Below, one piece after another: positions 38,633 through 47,878 of a stretch of DNA of 64,000 bases. The notes under the pieces are model-generated. The model saw only the letters and a program-made list of their open reading frames with translations. It did not search any database and was not told the DNA's origin. Origin of the DNA: Oscillatoria princeps RMCB-10 (GTDB lineage Bacteria > Cyanobacteriota > Cyanobacteriia > Cyanobacteriales > Oscillatoriaceae). How positions within the stretch are numbered: position 1 is the first letter of the stretch; every line of letters begins with the position of its first letter. Location: assembly GCA_019359235.1 (NCBI GenBank), contig JAHHHT010000013.1, positions 62,001-126,000 of the forward strand, given 5' to 3'. A program made the position numbers and the translations under genes.

Positions 38633-39074
38633 GTATTTGTTGACAACTGTTAAAGGTTGTTAGCAAAAATGTATCGGAAAGCAGAATGTATCGGGCGCTT
38701 TAGGGGCCAGGTTGACTCGCTGTAGCGGTATCCGAGGGGCGGGTAGGGGCCAATAGTTCAAGGGAGAAGGCCGGCCTCACCCTCCCAATCCCCCTTCCCG
38801 ACAGGGACAGTCGGCTACTGCTACTGTCAAACGATATCTGCTTGCCCCGCCCCTACTTGACAAACACCTGCCGGGCGACACCAGCCCAGAAGGGCCCCGT
38901 GCCCGCCCCCTCGCGGAACCCGGCACACAGCCCAGAACGGGCAATATATTTTTTGATATCCGAAAAGATGGTTTTTACAAAAACCGGGCTTTAAACCTGT
39001 TTTGTATATATGTTTTCTTCCGGAAGTAACAAAATTAGAAGGTCGCGGCCCCCCGGGCCACACAGCACAGCGCC
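38633..39074. other. Intergenic region after the candidate RNA
   Basis: About 440 bp with no supported gene. It includes GACAACTGTTAAAGGTTGTT near 38642 and repeat fragments GAGGGGCGGGTAGGGGCC (38734-) and CCCCGCCCCTAC (38845-). A 78-codon open frame on the minus strand has no family features. Confidence 0.4.
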
Positions 39075-40934
39075 TTAAGCCGGCGAATCGGTCAGCTCTT
39101 CCATCAGCACAATTACCCAGAAGGGCGCTCTCGGCGTTCCGAGCAGGGGCGTGCAGCCAACGCGACAGCGAATCGACTTTCCCCGGCGGTTGACGGCATC
39201 GACGACGACTTCCTGGTAATGGGCACCGGCGACTTGACAGCTGCGGATCGTGTCTTTGAGTTGCTCAACCGGCAAGCCGACATCCAAGTTCAAGAAAAAA
39301 TGCCCCTGGACTTCCTCAGCCCGCACGCCCCACAGGTCTTCAGCCTGGTCGTTCCAAAGGTGGATGCTGAGCTTGTCGTCCAAAACCGCGATGCCGACGC
39401 GGAAGCTGGCCAGAATCGCCTCTAAAAAGCGATTGACTTGGTTGAGTTCATCCGTGCGCTGGCGCAATTCTTCGTTGATAGTCTCCAGCTCCTGGTTGGT
39501 GGAGTGGAGCTCCTCGTTGATCGTTTCTAACTCTTCATTAGTAGATTGCAGCTCTTCGTTCGTAGTCTCCAGCTCCTCGTTGGTAGATTGCAGCTCTTCG
39601 TTGGTCGTCTCTAGCTCCTCGTTGGAAGCTTGCAGCTCCTGGTAGGCGGTTTCCAATTCCTCTTGGGAGTTCAACAGTTCCTGCTGCAGGTGGTTGTAGC
39701 GCGTCACGTCGGTGAAGCTAATGCGAGCGCCGAGGAGCGCCCCGCTGCCTTCAAGCAGGGGAGTCACCGTGACGTCCAGGTAGACTATATTCCTCTCTGG
39801 GAAGACGACCTCCACATCCGAAACCAGGATGGGGCGGCGTTCGGCATAAACTTGCTGGAGCTTGGAGCGCAGCTCCACCGGCCGGTAAGAGATTTCCAGA
39901 TCCTGCAAGGGGCGGCCCAAATCCTTGAAAGTCAGGCCAAACAGCGCCCGCGCCTGCCGGCTGACCATTGCCAGGAGGCCGCGGCTGTCCACAACTAGGT
40001 GTGCCGATTGCAAGGTGTCAAAAGCTTCTTCGCGCAAACGCATCTGAGCCTCCTGCTGGCTGCCGGTTTGAAGGGGGCTGTTTTGCGCCATAAGAAGCAG
40101 GCGGTCGCGCATGCTAACCTGCGGCACTTTGGCGAAGACGCGATGCTTGAGGTTGACTGGGGCGAACAGGCTGGCGTAGCTGAGCAGCATCTCCGCTTTG
40201 CCGACGAACAAAAAGCCGGTGTTGTTGAGGGCGAAGTGGAAGCGAGACAGGATGCGGGCTTGGGTTTCGGCATTGAAATACATTAAGGTGTTGCGGCACA
40301 CCAGCAAGTCGAGGCGGGAGATGGGGGCGTCTTGCACCAAGTCGTGCCGGCCAAAAATCACCGCTCGCCGCAAGTCGCTGCGGAAGGCGTAGTGGGCGAC
40401 CTGCGGCTCGAAGTATTTGCTGCGCAGTTCCGGGGGAATCGGCTGAACGTCCTTTTCTGTGTAGAGGGCGCTCCGCCCCTCAGCGACCGCTTCGTCGTCG
40501 AGGTCGGTGGCGTATATCTTGACCCGGGTTCGGAAGGCTTCCGCCCCCAAGGCTTCGGCGAGGGCGATGGCTAGGGTGTATGCTTCTTTGCCGGAACCGC
40601 AACCCGCACTCCACACCCGAATCGGATCGTCGGCGCTTTTGGTTGCCAGGATGCGCGGGATAATATGGGCGCTGAGGTAGTCCCAGGCTGACTTGTCTCG
40701 GAAAAAGGCGGTGACGTTGAGCAGCAGGGTGTTGAACAGCTGGTCAAACTCCTGGGGGTGGACTTCCAGGTAGTCGAGGTACTCGCTGAAGCCGCTCACC
40801 TCAACTTTCTGCATGCGCTTTTTCATCAGGCGCATCAGGCTGGGGCGCTTGTAGCCGGTGAAGTCGAAGCCTCGCGCTCGGTTGAGGTGGTCTAGCAATA
40901 CCTCAAAGGCTGGGTCTGGGTCTGCTGGGCTCAT
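39075..40934 (-). CDS. CheR-type methyltransferase with PAS domains and coiled coil
   Basis: 619 residues. The CheR domain (~1-275) is intact: LLNVTAFFRDKSAWDYL, the S-adenosylmethionine-binding VWSAGCGSGKEAYTLAIAL, IYATDLDDEAV and LLVCRNTLMYFNAETQ. PAS 1 (~300-425) follows, then a regular coiled coil of EELETTNEELQSTN heptads (~430-500), then PAS 2 (~505-615), which ends the protein. CheR methylates glutamates on chemoreceptors; such CheR-PAS proteins without a receptor-binding tail probably belong to a sensory complex. The start follows a CheB gene by ~160 bp on the same strand, and together they resemble a split version of CheB-CheR-PAS fusion proteins. Confidence 0.92.
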   Translation of the reverse strand: MSPADPDPAFEVLLDHLNRARGFDFTGYKRPSLMRLMKKRMQKVEVSGFSEYLDYLEVHPQEFDQLFNTLLLNVTAFFRDKSAWDYLSAHIIPRILATKSADDPIRVWSAGCGSGKEAYTLAIALAEALGAEAFRTRVKIYATDLDDEAVAEGRSALYTEKDVQPIPPELRSKYFEPQVAHYAFRSDLRRAVIFGRHDLVQDAPISRLDLLVCRNTLMYFNAETQARILSRFHFALNNTGFLFVGKAEMLLSYASLFAPVNLKHRVFAKVPQVSMRDRLLLMAQNSPLQTGSQQEAQMRLREEAFDTLQSAHLVVDSRGLLAMVSRQARALFGLTFKDLGRPLQDLEISYRPVELRSKLQQVYAERRPILVSDVEVVFPERNIVYLDVTVTPLLEGSGALLGARISFTDVTRYNHLQQELLNSQEELETAYQELQASNEELETTNEELQSTNEELETTNEELQSTNEELETINEELHSTNQELETINEELRQRTDELNQVNRFLEAILASFRVGIAVLDDKLSIHLWNDQAEDLWGVRAEEVQGHFFLNLDVGLPVEQLKDTIRSCQVAGAHYQEVVVDAVNRRGKSIRCRVGCTPLLGTPRAPFWVIVLMEELTDSPA

Positions 40935-41093
40935 ATGGATTTTAGATTTTAGATTTTATATTTTATATTTTCAGGTGTTTATAGCTAAAATCCACTCGGT
41001 TTTGGCCATGTAAAGACGCGACATGTCGCTTTTTGGCAGTCTGGAGACGCGACTGAGCGTTCTACAACGGATCAGTCGCGGCTCTACAAAATA
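40935..41093. repeat. GATTTTAGATTTTA repeats and GAGACGCGACATGTCGC palindrome
   Basis: TTTTAGATTTTAGATTTTATATTTTATATTTT (40933-40966; shorter units TTTTAGA) is followed at 41011-41090 by GTAAAGACGCGACATGTCGC and two decayed GAGACGCGACTGAGCG / CAGTCGCGGCTCTAC arms, in the gap between the cheB and cheR genes. Confidence 0.7.
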
Positions 41094-41717
41094 TCAGACC
41101 AGACTTCCTTGGAACACTAAATCTGTGAGAGCGCCAGGAATCTCTTCCAGCGGCAATACGAAATCCACGCAGCCGGTCTCGATGGCGGCTGCCGGCATTC
41201 CAAAAACCTGGGAAGTCTCTTTATTCTGAGCGATGACGACGCCGCCCATGTTTTTAATCGCCCGCACTCCCTGTGTCCCATCTCCGTTAGATCCTGTCAG
41301 GACTACCGCAATGGCGCGGTTTTTGTAACTGTTGGCAACTGATTCAAACAGCACCTCTGCGGACGGGCGCACAAAATGCACTTTTTCTGACTGGGAAAGG
41401 GTGAGACTGCCGTCAGGGTTGACCTGCAGGTGCCAGTCGGGTGGGGCGAGATAAACCGTCCCGGGTTTCAGGTACTCGCCATCGGCAGCTTGCTTGACTT
41501 GCAGCGCCGTCCGCCGACTCAGGATTTCTGCCATCTGGCTGCGGTGGTTGGGCGCGAGGTGCTGCACCACCACAATTGCCACCGGCAAATCACCTTTCAG
41601 GGGAGAGAGTACCGCGCTCAGAGCATTCAGTCCGCCCGCTGATGCGGCGATGGCTAGGATGTCAAAGGGGGCCTCAGAGAAAGGCTCTGGGGTTTTGTGT
41701 TGCTTATTTTTGCTCAT
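41094..41717 (-). CDS. CheB methylesterase domain protein
   Basis: 207 residues: the CheB catalytic domain only, with no receiver. The catalytic triad is visible: Ser in IAASAGGLNAL, His in VVQHLAPNHRS, Asp in LTGSNGDGTQGVRAIK. It also has GTVYLAPPDWHL and GMPAAAIETGCVDFVLPLEEI. CheB removes methyl groups from receptor glutamates. Without a receiver it is probably controlled by binding partners, such as the CheR-PAS protein just downstream. Upstream (41718-42180) is a MITE-like repeat. Confidence 0.93.
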   Translation of the reverse strand: MSKNKQHKTPEPFSEAPFDILAIAASAGGLNALSAVLSPLKGDLPVAIVVVQHLAPNHRSQMAEILSRRTALQVKQAADGEYLKPGTVYLAPPDWHLQVNPDGSLTLSQSEKVHFVRPSAEVLFESVANSYKNRAIAVVLTGSNGDGTQGVRAIKNMGGVVIAQNKETSQVFGMPAAAIETGCVDFVLPLEEIPGALTDLVFQGSLV

Positions 41718-42180
41718 GTTTCGTTTCTAGCCTCGCCGCCACAAATGGGGTGAAGTATTAGGGCTCTATCTCCTTCTTAAATTATACCTTATTTTTAAGG
41801 GTTTTAATTTTAATTTTTTTGTTGGTAATTAGAGGGGCGATTTCAGCGATACCCACCTATTGCAGCCGCGTCTTTCTCGCATATATTTGCGTGTTTAATA
41901 CCTATTTCGCAGGCCCCAGGTCTTTTTCGCAAAAATTTTACAGGCAAACAGCCGGCATTTTAATTCACAGAGCGCCGGTCAATCAACCGCCCTGATGGCT
42001 GAGTTGGCTGACAGTGACTCCAGTCAAACAAACACGGGACTTACGCACAACTATGAAAGAAACCGGGTTTCTGGTTCTGGAACGAGGGCTGATAGTCTTG
42101 ACTTCTGGTTGAGAAACTCGGTTTGTGCGCAAGTCCTAAAACAGAATAGTTCCCTGTTGGAAGGGTTGATTTTTTAATTT
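41718..42180. other. Intergenic region with a MITE-like element
   Basis: AT-rich from 41760 to 41950; no gene. The only structure I recognise is the short inverted-repeat element at 42037-42136. Confidence 0.5.
42037..42136. mobile_element. MITE-like element (100 bp) with 13-bp terminal inverted repeats
   Basis: GGACTTACGCACA (42037-42049) is matched by TGTGCGCAAGTCC (42124-42136), 12 of 13 positions complementary. The interior has GAAACCGGGTTTCTGG and other short inverted parts and no coding capacity. A related GAGAAACCCGGTTTCTT/AAGAAACCGGGTTTCT hairpin is at 56228-56262. Non-autonomous elements with GGACTTACGCA ends are familiar from filamentous cyanobacteria. Confidence 0.65.
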
Positions 42181-43216
42181 TTAAGCGATTCCGTCGCTCT
42201 CTATCCGGTGGCTTAGGGCGGCTTCCTCTACAGGAGTGGCGTTCTGGTTGAGAAGCACTTGCCGGATGATTTCGGCTCGCTGCTCCGCCTCCTGCGCCTG
42301 CTTTTTAAAGCTTGCCGCTCACCGGGGCTGGCCGCGCTCTGGCCCGCCCTGCCATCCGGCGGGCCAGAGCGGATCTCTCCTTGAGAGCGCGGAGCGCCGT
42401 CCACAGCGCCTCTTCCAGCGCCTCGGACTGCTCCGCGAGCAGGCTTTCTGCGGAAAAGGCGTGACCGGCGCGACAGCGGAACCGCAGCAGATTTCCGTCG
42501 CTGAGCGCCCACAAGGCACCGCCGCACTCGGGACAGGCGTATTGCGAGGCTGGTCAGTCGTTCCTTCGCACAGGGTGGATATCCAGTTCCGCCATGTCAG
42601 ATTCTATTTCGATGTCTTTGGAAACTGCTTCTGCTGGTTTTTCTTCCACCGGCTCCAAAGCCAGTCGCGCCAAGAGGGCTGCCATCTCTGACACCGGCAG
42701 CACCCAATCGACCGCCACATTCTCGCTGGCGCTGGCTGGCATTCCCGAATAGAGGGCTTCGCTGGGGTCTTGGACGATGGCCACGCCACCGCGCACTTTC
42801 ACCGCCAGCAGACCGGCAGTGCCGTCGTCGAGATTTCCCGACAGCACCACCCCCACCACCCTGGGCCCGTAGGCCCGCGCTGCCGTGCGAAACAGGGGAT
42901 CGGCGGCGGGCCGGTGGCCGTTCTCCCTCGGCCCGTGCCCCAGGTGGATGTGGCCGCGTTTGACCAGCAGGTGCGAGTCTGGCGGTGCCACGTAAATCCG
43001 CCCGTGTTCTATCGCTTGGCCGTCATTGGGGTGGGCGGCTGGCAGCGGGCCGGCGCGGCTGAGGATGCTGGGCAGAAAGCTGGTAGCGTGGGGGGGGATG
43101 TGAAGAACGACAAATACTGCAGCTGGCAGGTCTGGTGGCAGTCCAGAGGCTAGTTTGCAAAGGGTTTCCACCCCGCCGGCGGAGGCTGCAACGACGATAA
43201 TATCGTGTCCGGGCAT
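42181..43216 (-). pseudogene. CheB methylesterase with zinc-ribbon C-terminal domain, broken by stops and a frameshift
   Basis: Codons 1-220 encode an intact-looking CheB domain: Ser in VAASAGGVETL, His in VVLHIPPHATS, Asp in LSGNLDDGTAGLLAV. A TGA (42554-42556) follows RRND. The same frame continues as YACPECGGALWALSDGN, LLRFRCRAGHAFSAESLL and EALEEALWTALRALKE, the zinc-ribbon and helical C-terminal domain common in such CheB proteins. Near 42340 the frame is lost, and the final helix (FKKQAQEAEQRAEIIRQVLL) is found in another frame, after a further TGA at 42319-42321. At least three lesions therefore separate the catalytic domain from its tail. The catalytic half could still be made. Confidence 0.85.
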
Positions 43217-43498
43217 TTTTGTCCTCAGGGCGTATTTAATCCCCCGGTTAGTGCCGGCGCGGGAGGACTCTGGAGCGTGCCAGCGATTCTAGTGTGCCAA
43301 GCAGTTTTTCTCATATTATAGCATAAGGCTGCGGTTTAGGTGCTGGGGCCTCACAAAAAATCCAGTTAATTGTTAATTATAATTGTTCAGGCTAAGCGGT
43401 AAATGGCTCGCTGATAGCCATAAACCAGGGGTCTTAAATAAACCTGGTTTCTTGATTTTCGGGAAGGAGGGAGAGGTCTATCTGGCGTTGGCTCGCGC

Positions 43499-45916
43499 TC
43501 ACTGACTTAACAGCAAGCTGTTTTCTATCTGCTCGCGGACAGCCGGCGTCACCTGGCAGTCGCTATTCAGGCAGTCTGCTAGCAACTTATTCGCTTCATA
43601 GTAATCCTTGATCGCTTGTTTTTGGTCCTTGCTGAACTGCCAGTGCACGCCGGCACGGCTGTACTTGTCAATTCCGGATGTTAATTTTTCAATCCAGGCT
43701 TTTCCGGCGTCACCCCACCACGCCTTAACTTTTTCCAGGTCTCTGTCAAGGTTGGGGAGTTCAGCTTTCAGCTTTTGCAGCAACCGCTGAAATTCAGCGG
43801 CTCTGTCGGGCTGGCGGGCTAGGTCAAGAGCGAGGGCAAACTCAAGGGTTTTTTCGAGGGTGGAAAGCCGGCTGACAGCCCTTTCAAAAATGGGATCGAC
43901 CTTTTCGAGATCGCGGTTGGGGGAAAAGTTAACGTTCAGAGTTGTGTGGGCGCTGCCTGCCGAATTGACCTTGGCCAATTCGCGGTCGAGATTGTTAGCC
44001 AGGGAAAGGTAAAGGGAGAGGGGAAAGTAAGGGAAGTTGGGAAAAAGACAGCTAGGCGGGCCAAGGGTGAGGGCACCTGCCAGGTAATGGTCTGCGGCTC
44101 GGGCTAGGGAAAAGTAAAAGGCCCTCGCGGCTGCCGGTTTGCCCCGCCCGTGGAGGGAGAGGGCTTTCTGGTTGACCCAGCTGAGAAATTCCCGCACTTT
44201 CTCGTCGCTGGCGGCGAGGGCGTCGGTGTGCTGTTTGGCCAGCAGCAGCAGGGGATCGGCTGGGCGCAGCATGCCGGCGGTGAGCAAAAATACTTCCCGC
44301 CAGCGCTTCTCGCCGATGCGGCTGGCGAGGGAAAGAAGTTCGGAGCAGGCGGCGATTTTTTCAGCGGCAAAGTATTCTTGAAAGGTCAGGTGAGAGAAGG
44401 AGTAAATTCGCCGCGCCCGCTCGATTAATAAGCCGTGTTGCGTTTCAATGGCTTTGAGGACGGCTTCACTGTCGAGCTGCCGCGCCACAGGGTCTTTTGG
44501 GGGGCTGGGCGAGGTGGCGAGATAGTCGGCGATGTATTGCAGGATTTTGCTCTGCTCGAAGAAGTATTCGCCGGCAAAAAAGGTGGTGGCTCCCAGGTGG
44601 GTGAGCAGCTTAATTTTGTCAGCCAGAGGCAAGTAGCGGTAATAATCTTGCCGCTGAATGCCTCTTGTGGAGTCCCATTTGACCAGCAAAATGGCCAGCG
44701 CTTCTTCGTAAAGCTTGGCGCGGTTGGAGGGGAAATCGGCTTTGGCGCTGAACACCAAGCAGGCGAGATTCAGCAGCAGGGGGGTGGTGGCCAGCTCTCG
44801 GATTTGCTTGTTTTCGGGTCGCTTGAGCTGCTCAATAAATTGGGCCGCCAGTGCGGGCCCGTATGCCGGTTGAAGGGCAGCGGCGACAAACCACTTGTTG
44901 GCGAAGGCTTCGATTTGCGCCGAGTTAAAATCGGCAACTTCAACTTCTGTGAAGCCCTCAAAACGGTAGTTGTGGGCGGCAATGCGGCAGCTGATGGCGA
45001 AGTGGTTGCTGTAGCAGTGCTGGCAAAACCGGCGGATTTGTTTGATGATTTCCTCGCTGTCTTCTTCGGGAACTTCATCGAGGCCGTCTAGCAAAATCAG
45101 CGCTTTGCCGTGCTTGAGGGCGGTTTCGAGCAGTTCGGGAGAGACGCCGCAGCCGGAGAGTTCCTGGCTGATATACTCCTCAAGAGAGGTGAAGGTTCGC
45201 CCACCCCGTCCTGGAGGCAGACCTTTGCCGGCGTCGTCGGCATAGTTTTTTAGGCGCACAAACACCGGCAGCCGGTCGGGCATCAGCTGCCCGCTGTTGC
45301 ACTGCATGGCCACATATTGCAAAAAGGTGGTTTTACCGGCACCGGGTTTGCCGAGCACCATCAGCTTGGGGTATCTGGCGATCGCTTCCAGGGCGGGCAC
45401 TCGCTGCTGGCGCACCTGCCCGAGGCCCAAGCGGTCAAATTCATCTTCAGTTGGGTCGAAGTTTTGCAGCAGGTCAGAAATATCGAGCCACCGGCGGCTG
45501 GTGATTTCTTCCAGGATATTGACATCTATGTAAATATCTCCTATGTCTGCCGGGCGGGCAACGTCTAGCATGCGCAAAGTGCCGCACTGGTCGGCAATTT
45601 TGCCGTAGCACAGGGAGCGCGCTTGTCGCACCAGGGGCGCGACAGCCACGACGGTAGCGGCAGCCGAAGAGGATTGCGGCGGTTGACCCTCTGCCGGCAG
45701 ACCGGCAATCTGCCGCCAGTCGAGCCCCAGCTGAAAGCAGATTTCTATAAAGACGCGACGGTCCACCGGCAAGCCGGCAAAAAATTTGCCCACCGGCTGG
45801 CGAGTCTTTAAACCGACTTCATTGGCTAAGTCCTGTTGCGTCCATCCCTTGCGGGCCACAGCCTGCTTGGCTCGGAGTGCACCTTCGGGAGATGCCTGGA
45901 GTGACCGCTTTATCAT
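43499..45916 (-). CDS. HTH-NACHT STAND NTPase
   Basis: 805 residues. An N-terminal helix-turn-helix-like region (AVARKGWTQQDLANEVGLKTRQPVGKFFAG, shown in parts: GWTQQDLANEVGL, FIEICFQLGLDWRQIAG) precedes a NACHT ATPase: Walker A LGKPGAGKTTF (189-197), Walker B LILLDGLDEVPEE (273-285), sensor region FAISCR, and a winged-helix part with YSFSHLTFQEYFAAEKI. The C-terminal ~200 residues are helical and end in YYEANKLLADCLNSDCQV. NACHT STAND proteins are signalling ATPases; several bacterial ones protect against phages. No separate effector domain such as TIR or nuclease is seen, and neighbours are not defence genes, so the role is open. Confidence 0.88.
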   Translation of the reverse strand: MIKRSLQASPEGALRAKQAVARKGWTQQDLANEVGLKTRQPVGKFFAGLPVDRRVFIEICFQLGLDWRQIAGLPAEGQPPQSSSAAATVVAVAPLVRQARSLCYGKIADQCGTLRMLDVARPADIGDIYIDVNILEEITSRRWLDISDLLQNFDPTEDEFDRLGLGQVRQQRVPALEAIARYPKLMVLGKPGAGKTTFLQYVAMQCNSGQLMPDRLPVFVRLKNYADDAGKGLPPGRGGRTFTSLEEYISQELSGCGVSPELLETALKHGKALILLDGLDEVPEEDSEEIIKQIRRFCQHCYSNHFAISCRIAAHNYRFEGFTEVEVADFNSAQIEAFANKWFVAAALQPAYGPALAAQFIEQLKRPENKQIRELATTPLLLNLACLVFSAKADFPSNRAKLYEEALAILLVKWDSTRGIQRQDYYRYLPLADKIKLLTHLGATTFFAGEYFFEQSKILQYIADYLATSPSPPKDPVARQLDSEAVLKAIETQHGLLIERARRIYSFSHLTFQEYFAAEKIAACSELLSLASRIGEKRWREVFLLTAGMLRPADPLLLLAKQHTDALAASDEKVREFLSWVNQKALSLHGRGKPAAARAFYFSLARAADHYLAGALTLGPPSCLFPNFPYFPLSLYLSLANNLDRELAKVNSAGSAHTTLNVNFSPNRDLEKVDPIFERAVSRLSTLEKTLEFALALDLARQPDRAAEFQRLLQKLKAELPNLDRDLEKVKAWWGDAGKAWIEKLTSGIDKYSRAGVHWQFSKDQKQAIKDYYEANKLLADCLNSDCQVTPAVREQIENSLLLSQ

Positions 45917-46159
45917 ACTTATACCAATATAGGGCGAATTTTTATTTTATTTTAATGTTATGATCGTTATCTTTATAGTAGACTAGCGGAACTCCCGTGC
46001 CGCTTACTGTAAAAATTTGTAACGAAATCAGCGAAATCATACAAATCACACAAACTCATACAGGATTCAACCCCCCGCACAGGCTTGATTTCACGCAGGC
46101 GGCTGTTAGGTTGAATGGTAAGCGTGGAAAAAACAGTTTTATAAGCGAATGGTGCAGAT

Positions 46160-46510
46160 ATGGATGCGAGAAAATCAGCGATTCTGGAAGTGGTGCCGGT
46201 GCGTTTCGGGGAAATCCCGGGATGGCAAGACGTGCTAGACCGAGAAATCCGCCAGCTACAAGCCGGCTGCGCCACTACGATCTCCCAGGAGATCCGGACT
46301 CGGCTGACGGTGATCCTGCTTTCGGCTCAATTACTCGAAATTTACAACCATCAGTGGACAGCGGCGGAAAGCATGAAATATATTCAGCGCATTCAAGATG
46401 CGGTCAGAGAAATGAACCAGCTGATCAGTGAGACTGGGGTAATGCCCGATCGGGACTATTCTAGCGGCGCTTCAAACTCCCCAGATTATAAGAAAGTAAA
46501 GAAAAAGTGA
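46160..46510 (+). CDS. Stand-alone HisKA-like helical hairpin lacking the phosphoacceptor histidine
   Basis: 116 residues. Residues ~36-92 align by eye with a histidine kinase dimerisation domain: TTISQEIRTRLTVILLSAQL followed by EIYNHQWTAAESMKYIQRIQ. The usual motif is SHEFRTPLT; here the His is Gln (residue ~43) and the Pro is Arg (~48). There is no ATPase domain, and the sequence ends in a basic tail. It could be a kinase remnant or a small protein that pairs with kinases and blocks phosphotransfer. It starts a plus-strand run of small genes. Confidence 0.65.
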   Translation: MDARKSAILEVVPVRFGEIPGWQDVLDREIRQLQAGCATTISQEIRTRLTVILLSAQLLEIYNHQWTAAESMKYIQRIQDAVREMNQLISETGVMPDRDYSSGASNSPDYKKVKKK

Positions 46511-46677
46511 AGGTGCGTTTTTAACGCTACCTCAGGGGGGAAAAGGCGGAGATGGCAGATTTACTGGGTTGTGGTTAAATGAGAGGAGGTTGTGAGAGCG
46601 CTTACAGCAAAGTTAGTTGCAGTAGGATAAGAGAGCGAACGGTTGCAGGAGTGGCCCATAAAGAGGAGGAAGATGCC

Positions 46678-47076
46678 ATGCAATTGTCAGAAAGAATAGA
46701 AGAGGTTTTTACGTCTTATTTGGAAAAATTAGGATTGGCCTGGTGGCTGGAAATTGTTACCGACCTGCCTCCCTGCACCTACTATTTTGGCCCTTTTATT
46801 AGTGCCAAGGACGCAGAAGTTGCCAGCTCCGGCTACCTGGAAGACCTGCAACAGGAGGGGGTTCAAGGAATGGCCTTCGAGATTAAGCAGTGCCAGCCGG
46901 TGGCTCTCACCATCGATGGGGAGGAGGTGCGGGGTTTTGCCGAGAACTCGACTGGCGCTCCGGAGCGCGTCAAAGCTTCGGGAACAAACCAGAAATATTT
47001 TCAGTCTTCCTTGCCTGCTGTGTCGGAGGGGTGTGGGAGCCGGGAGCCGTCTCCCGCTGTTCGTCAAAACGCTTAG
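46678..47076 (+). CDS. DUF1816 family protein with repeat-like C-terminal extension
   Basis: 132 residues from the ATG at 46678, which follows AGGAGGA. The DUF1816 core covers the first ~85 residues: LGLAWWLEIVTDLPPCTYYF, GPFISAKDAEVASSGYLEDL and the strand FEIKQCQPVALTI. After ~residue 90 the sequence is low in structure (GSREPSPAVRQNA) and absent from the homologue at 29478, so it may be a late extension. Function unknown; the family is small and cyanobacterial. It is the intact counterpart of the broken copy 17 kb upstream. Confidence 0.8.
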   Translation: MQLSERIEEVFTSYLEKLGLAWWLEIVTDLPPCTYYFGPFISAKDAEVASSGYLEDLQQEGVQGMAFEIKQCQPVALTIDGEEVRGFAENSTGAPERVKASGTNQKYFQSSLPAVSEGCGSREPSPAVRQNA

Positions 47077-47106
47077 AGTCCCAATAGCAAGCTAAAAACA
47101 GGGAAA

Positions 47107-47478
47107 ATGGACGCAAAAATAGGCAGTCAAGTGGTGCGAGTGGTGAGCGAGGAAATTGAAACTGCCCTGGAGCAATATCCGGATTTACCCTATAGAGAAG
47201 CTTTCGCCAATTCCGAAATGCGCGAACAGTTAATTGCGTATGTGATCGGGAGACTTGCGGTCTTTTCTAGGGATGGCGGCGAGACAAACAAAACCCGATA
47301 CTCTCCCAAGTTCCCCTACCGGTCTCTAGAGCTGCGGTTGCGCATAGAAGCTCATATTCACCGGGGAATTCAGCAGCTTTTACGCGAAAAGGCTGCCCCG
47401 CTAATACTTTCTATTCACCCAGAGGGTTTTCAAGAAAATAAAAGCGCGGTGGCTCATCTGTCGGCTTTTAATTTTTAG
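47107..47478 (+). CDS. Conserved small protein of unknown function
   Basis: 123 residues, 30 bp after the DUF1816 gene and probably in the same transcript. Features: EEIETALEQYPDLPYREAFAN followed by EMREQLIAYVIGRLA, then a basic central part and a helix LELRLRIEAHIHRGIQQLL. No signal peptide or membrane span. I have a weak impression of a widespread cyanobacterial family with a YPYxxAF..LIAYVLxR pattern but cannot name it. The upstream position of three further small genes supports it being real. Confidence 0.6.
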   Translation: MDAKIGSQVVRVVSEEIETALEQYPDLPYREAFANSEMREQLIAYVIGRLAVFSRDGGETNKTRYSPKFPYRSLELRLRIEAHIHRGIQQLLREKAAPLILSIHPEGFQENKSAVAHLSAFNF

Positions 47479-47617
47479 GCAGGCACCCGTCTGGAACCAG
47501 ACAGAAGGTTTCTGTAAGTTACCCGCAGTAAACTGCTGGAACGAGAAGCTATTGAATTCGCTAAAAAATCGCCAAGTCGCTCGAATAGTTGACGGACATG
47601 AGACAGAAGAGGTCAGA

Positions 47618-47878
47618 ATGAAACCCAGTGATTTTATTTACCAGCGCAGTCGCTTCTTCGGGCACTTGACGCCTGAAAATCTGGCCTTCAATGCCAATCT
47701 GCAAGACTTTTCTCAAAAGGTCAGCTATATCTGCTGTCTGCAAACCGGTGGGAAAATCGCTCCGGAAGTAGCGTATCAAGAAATCGGGGCGCTTTGGCAA
47801 CAGTTGAAACAAGCTAAACAGCAGCTCTGTATTGGGGAAGTTTCCGCTCCCTCTCAGGAGAGGAAGCCCAAGGGTTAG
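47618..47878 (+). CDS. Small cyanobacterial DUF7219-like protein
   Basis: 86 residues from the ATG at 47618 (AAGAGG upstream). The core, DFIYQRSRFFGHLTPENLAF, NANLQDFSQKVSYICCLQTGG and YQEIGALWQQLKQAKQQL, fits a small soluble family I know only from cyanobacteria. Function unknown. An in-frame TTG-initiated extension of 22 codons is possible but lacks family support. Confidence 0.7.
   Translation: MKPSDFIYQRSRFFGHLTPENLAFNANLQDFSQKVSYICCLQTGGKIAPEVAYQEIGALWQQLKQAKQQLCIGEVSAPSQERKPKG

Noticed and set aside
38827-39063. A 78-codon gene on the minus strand
   Set aside because: Composition is like frame noise, it has no domain features, and it contains repeat fragments.
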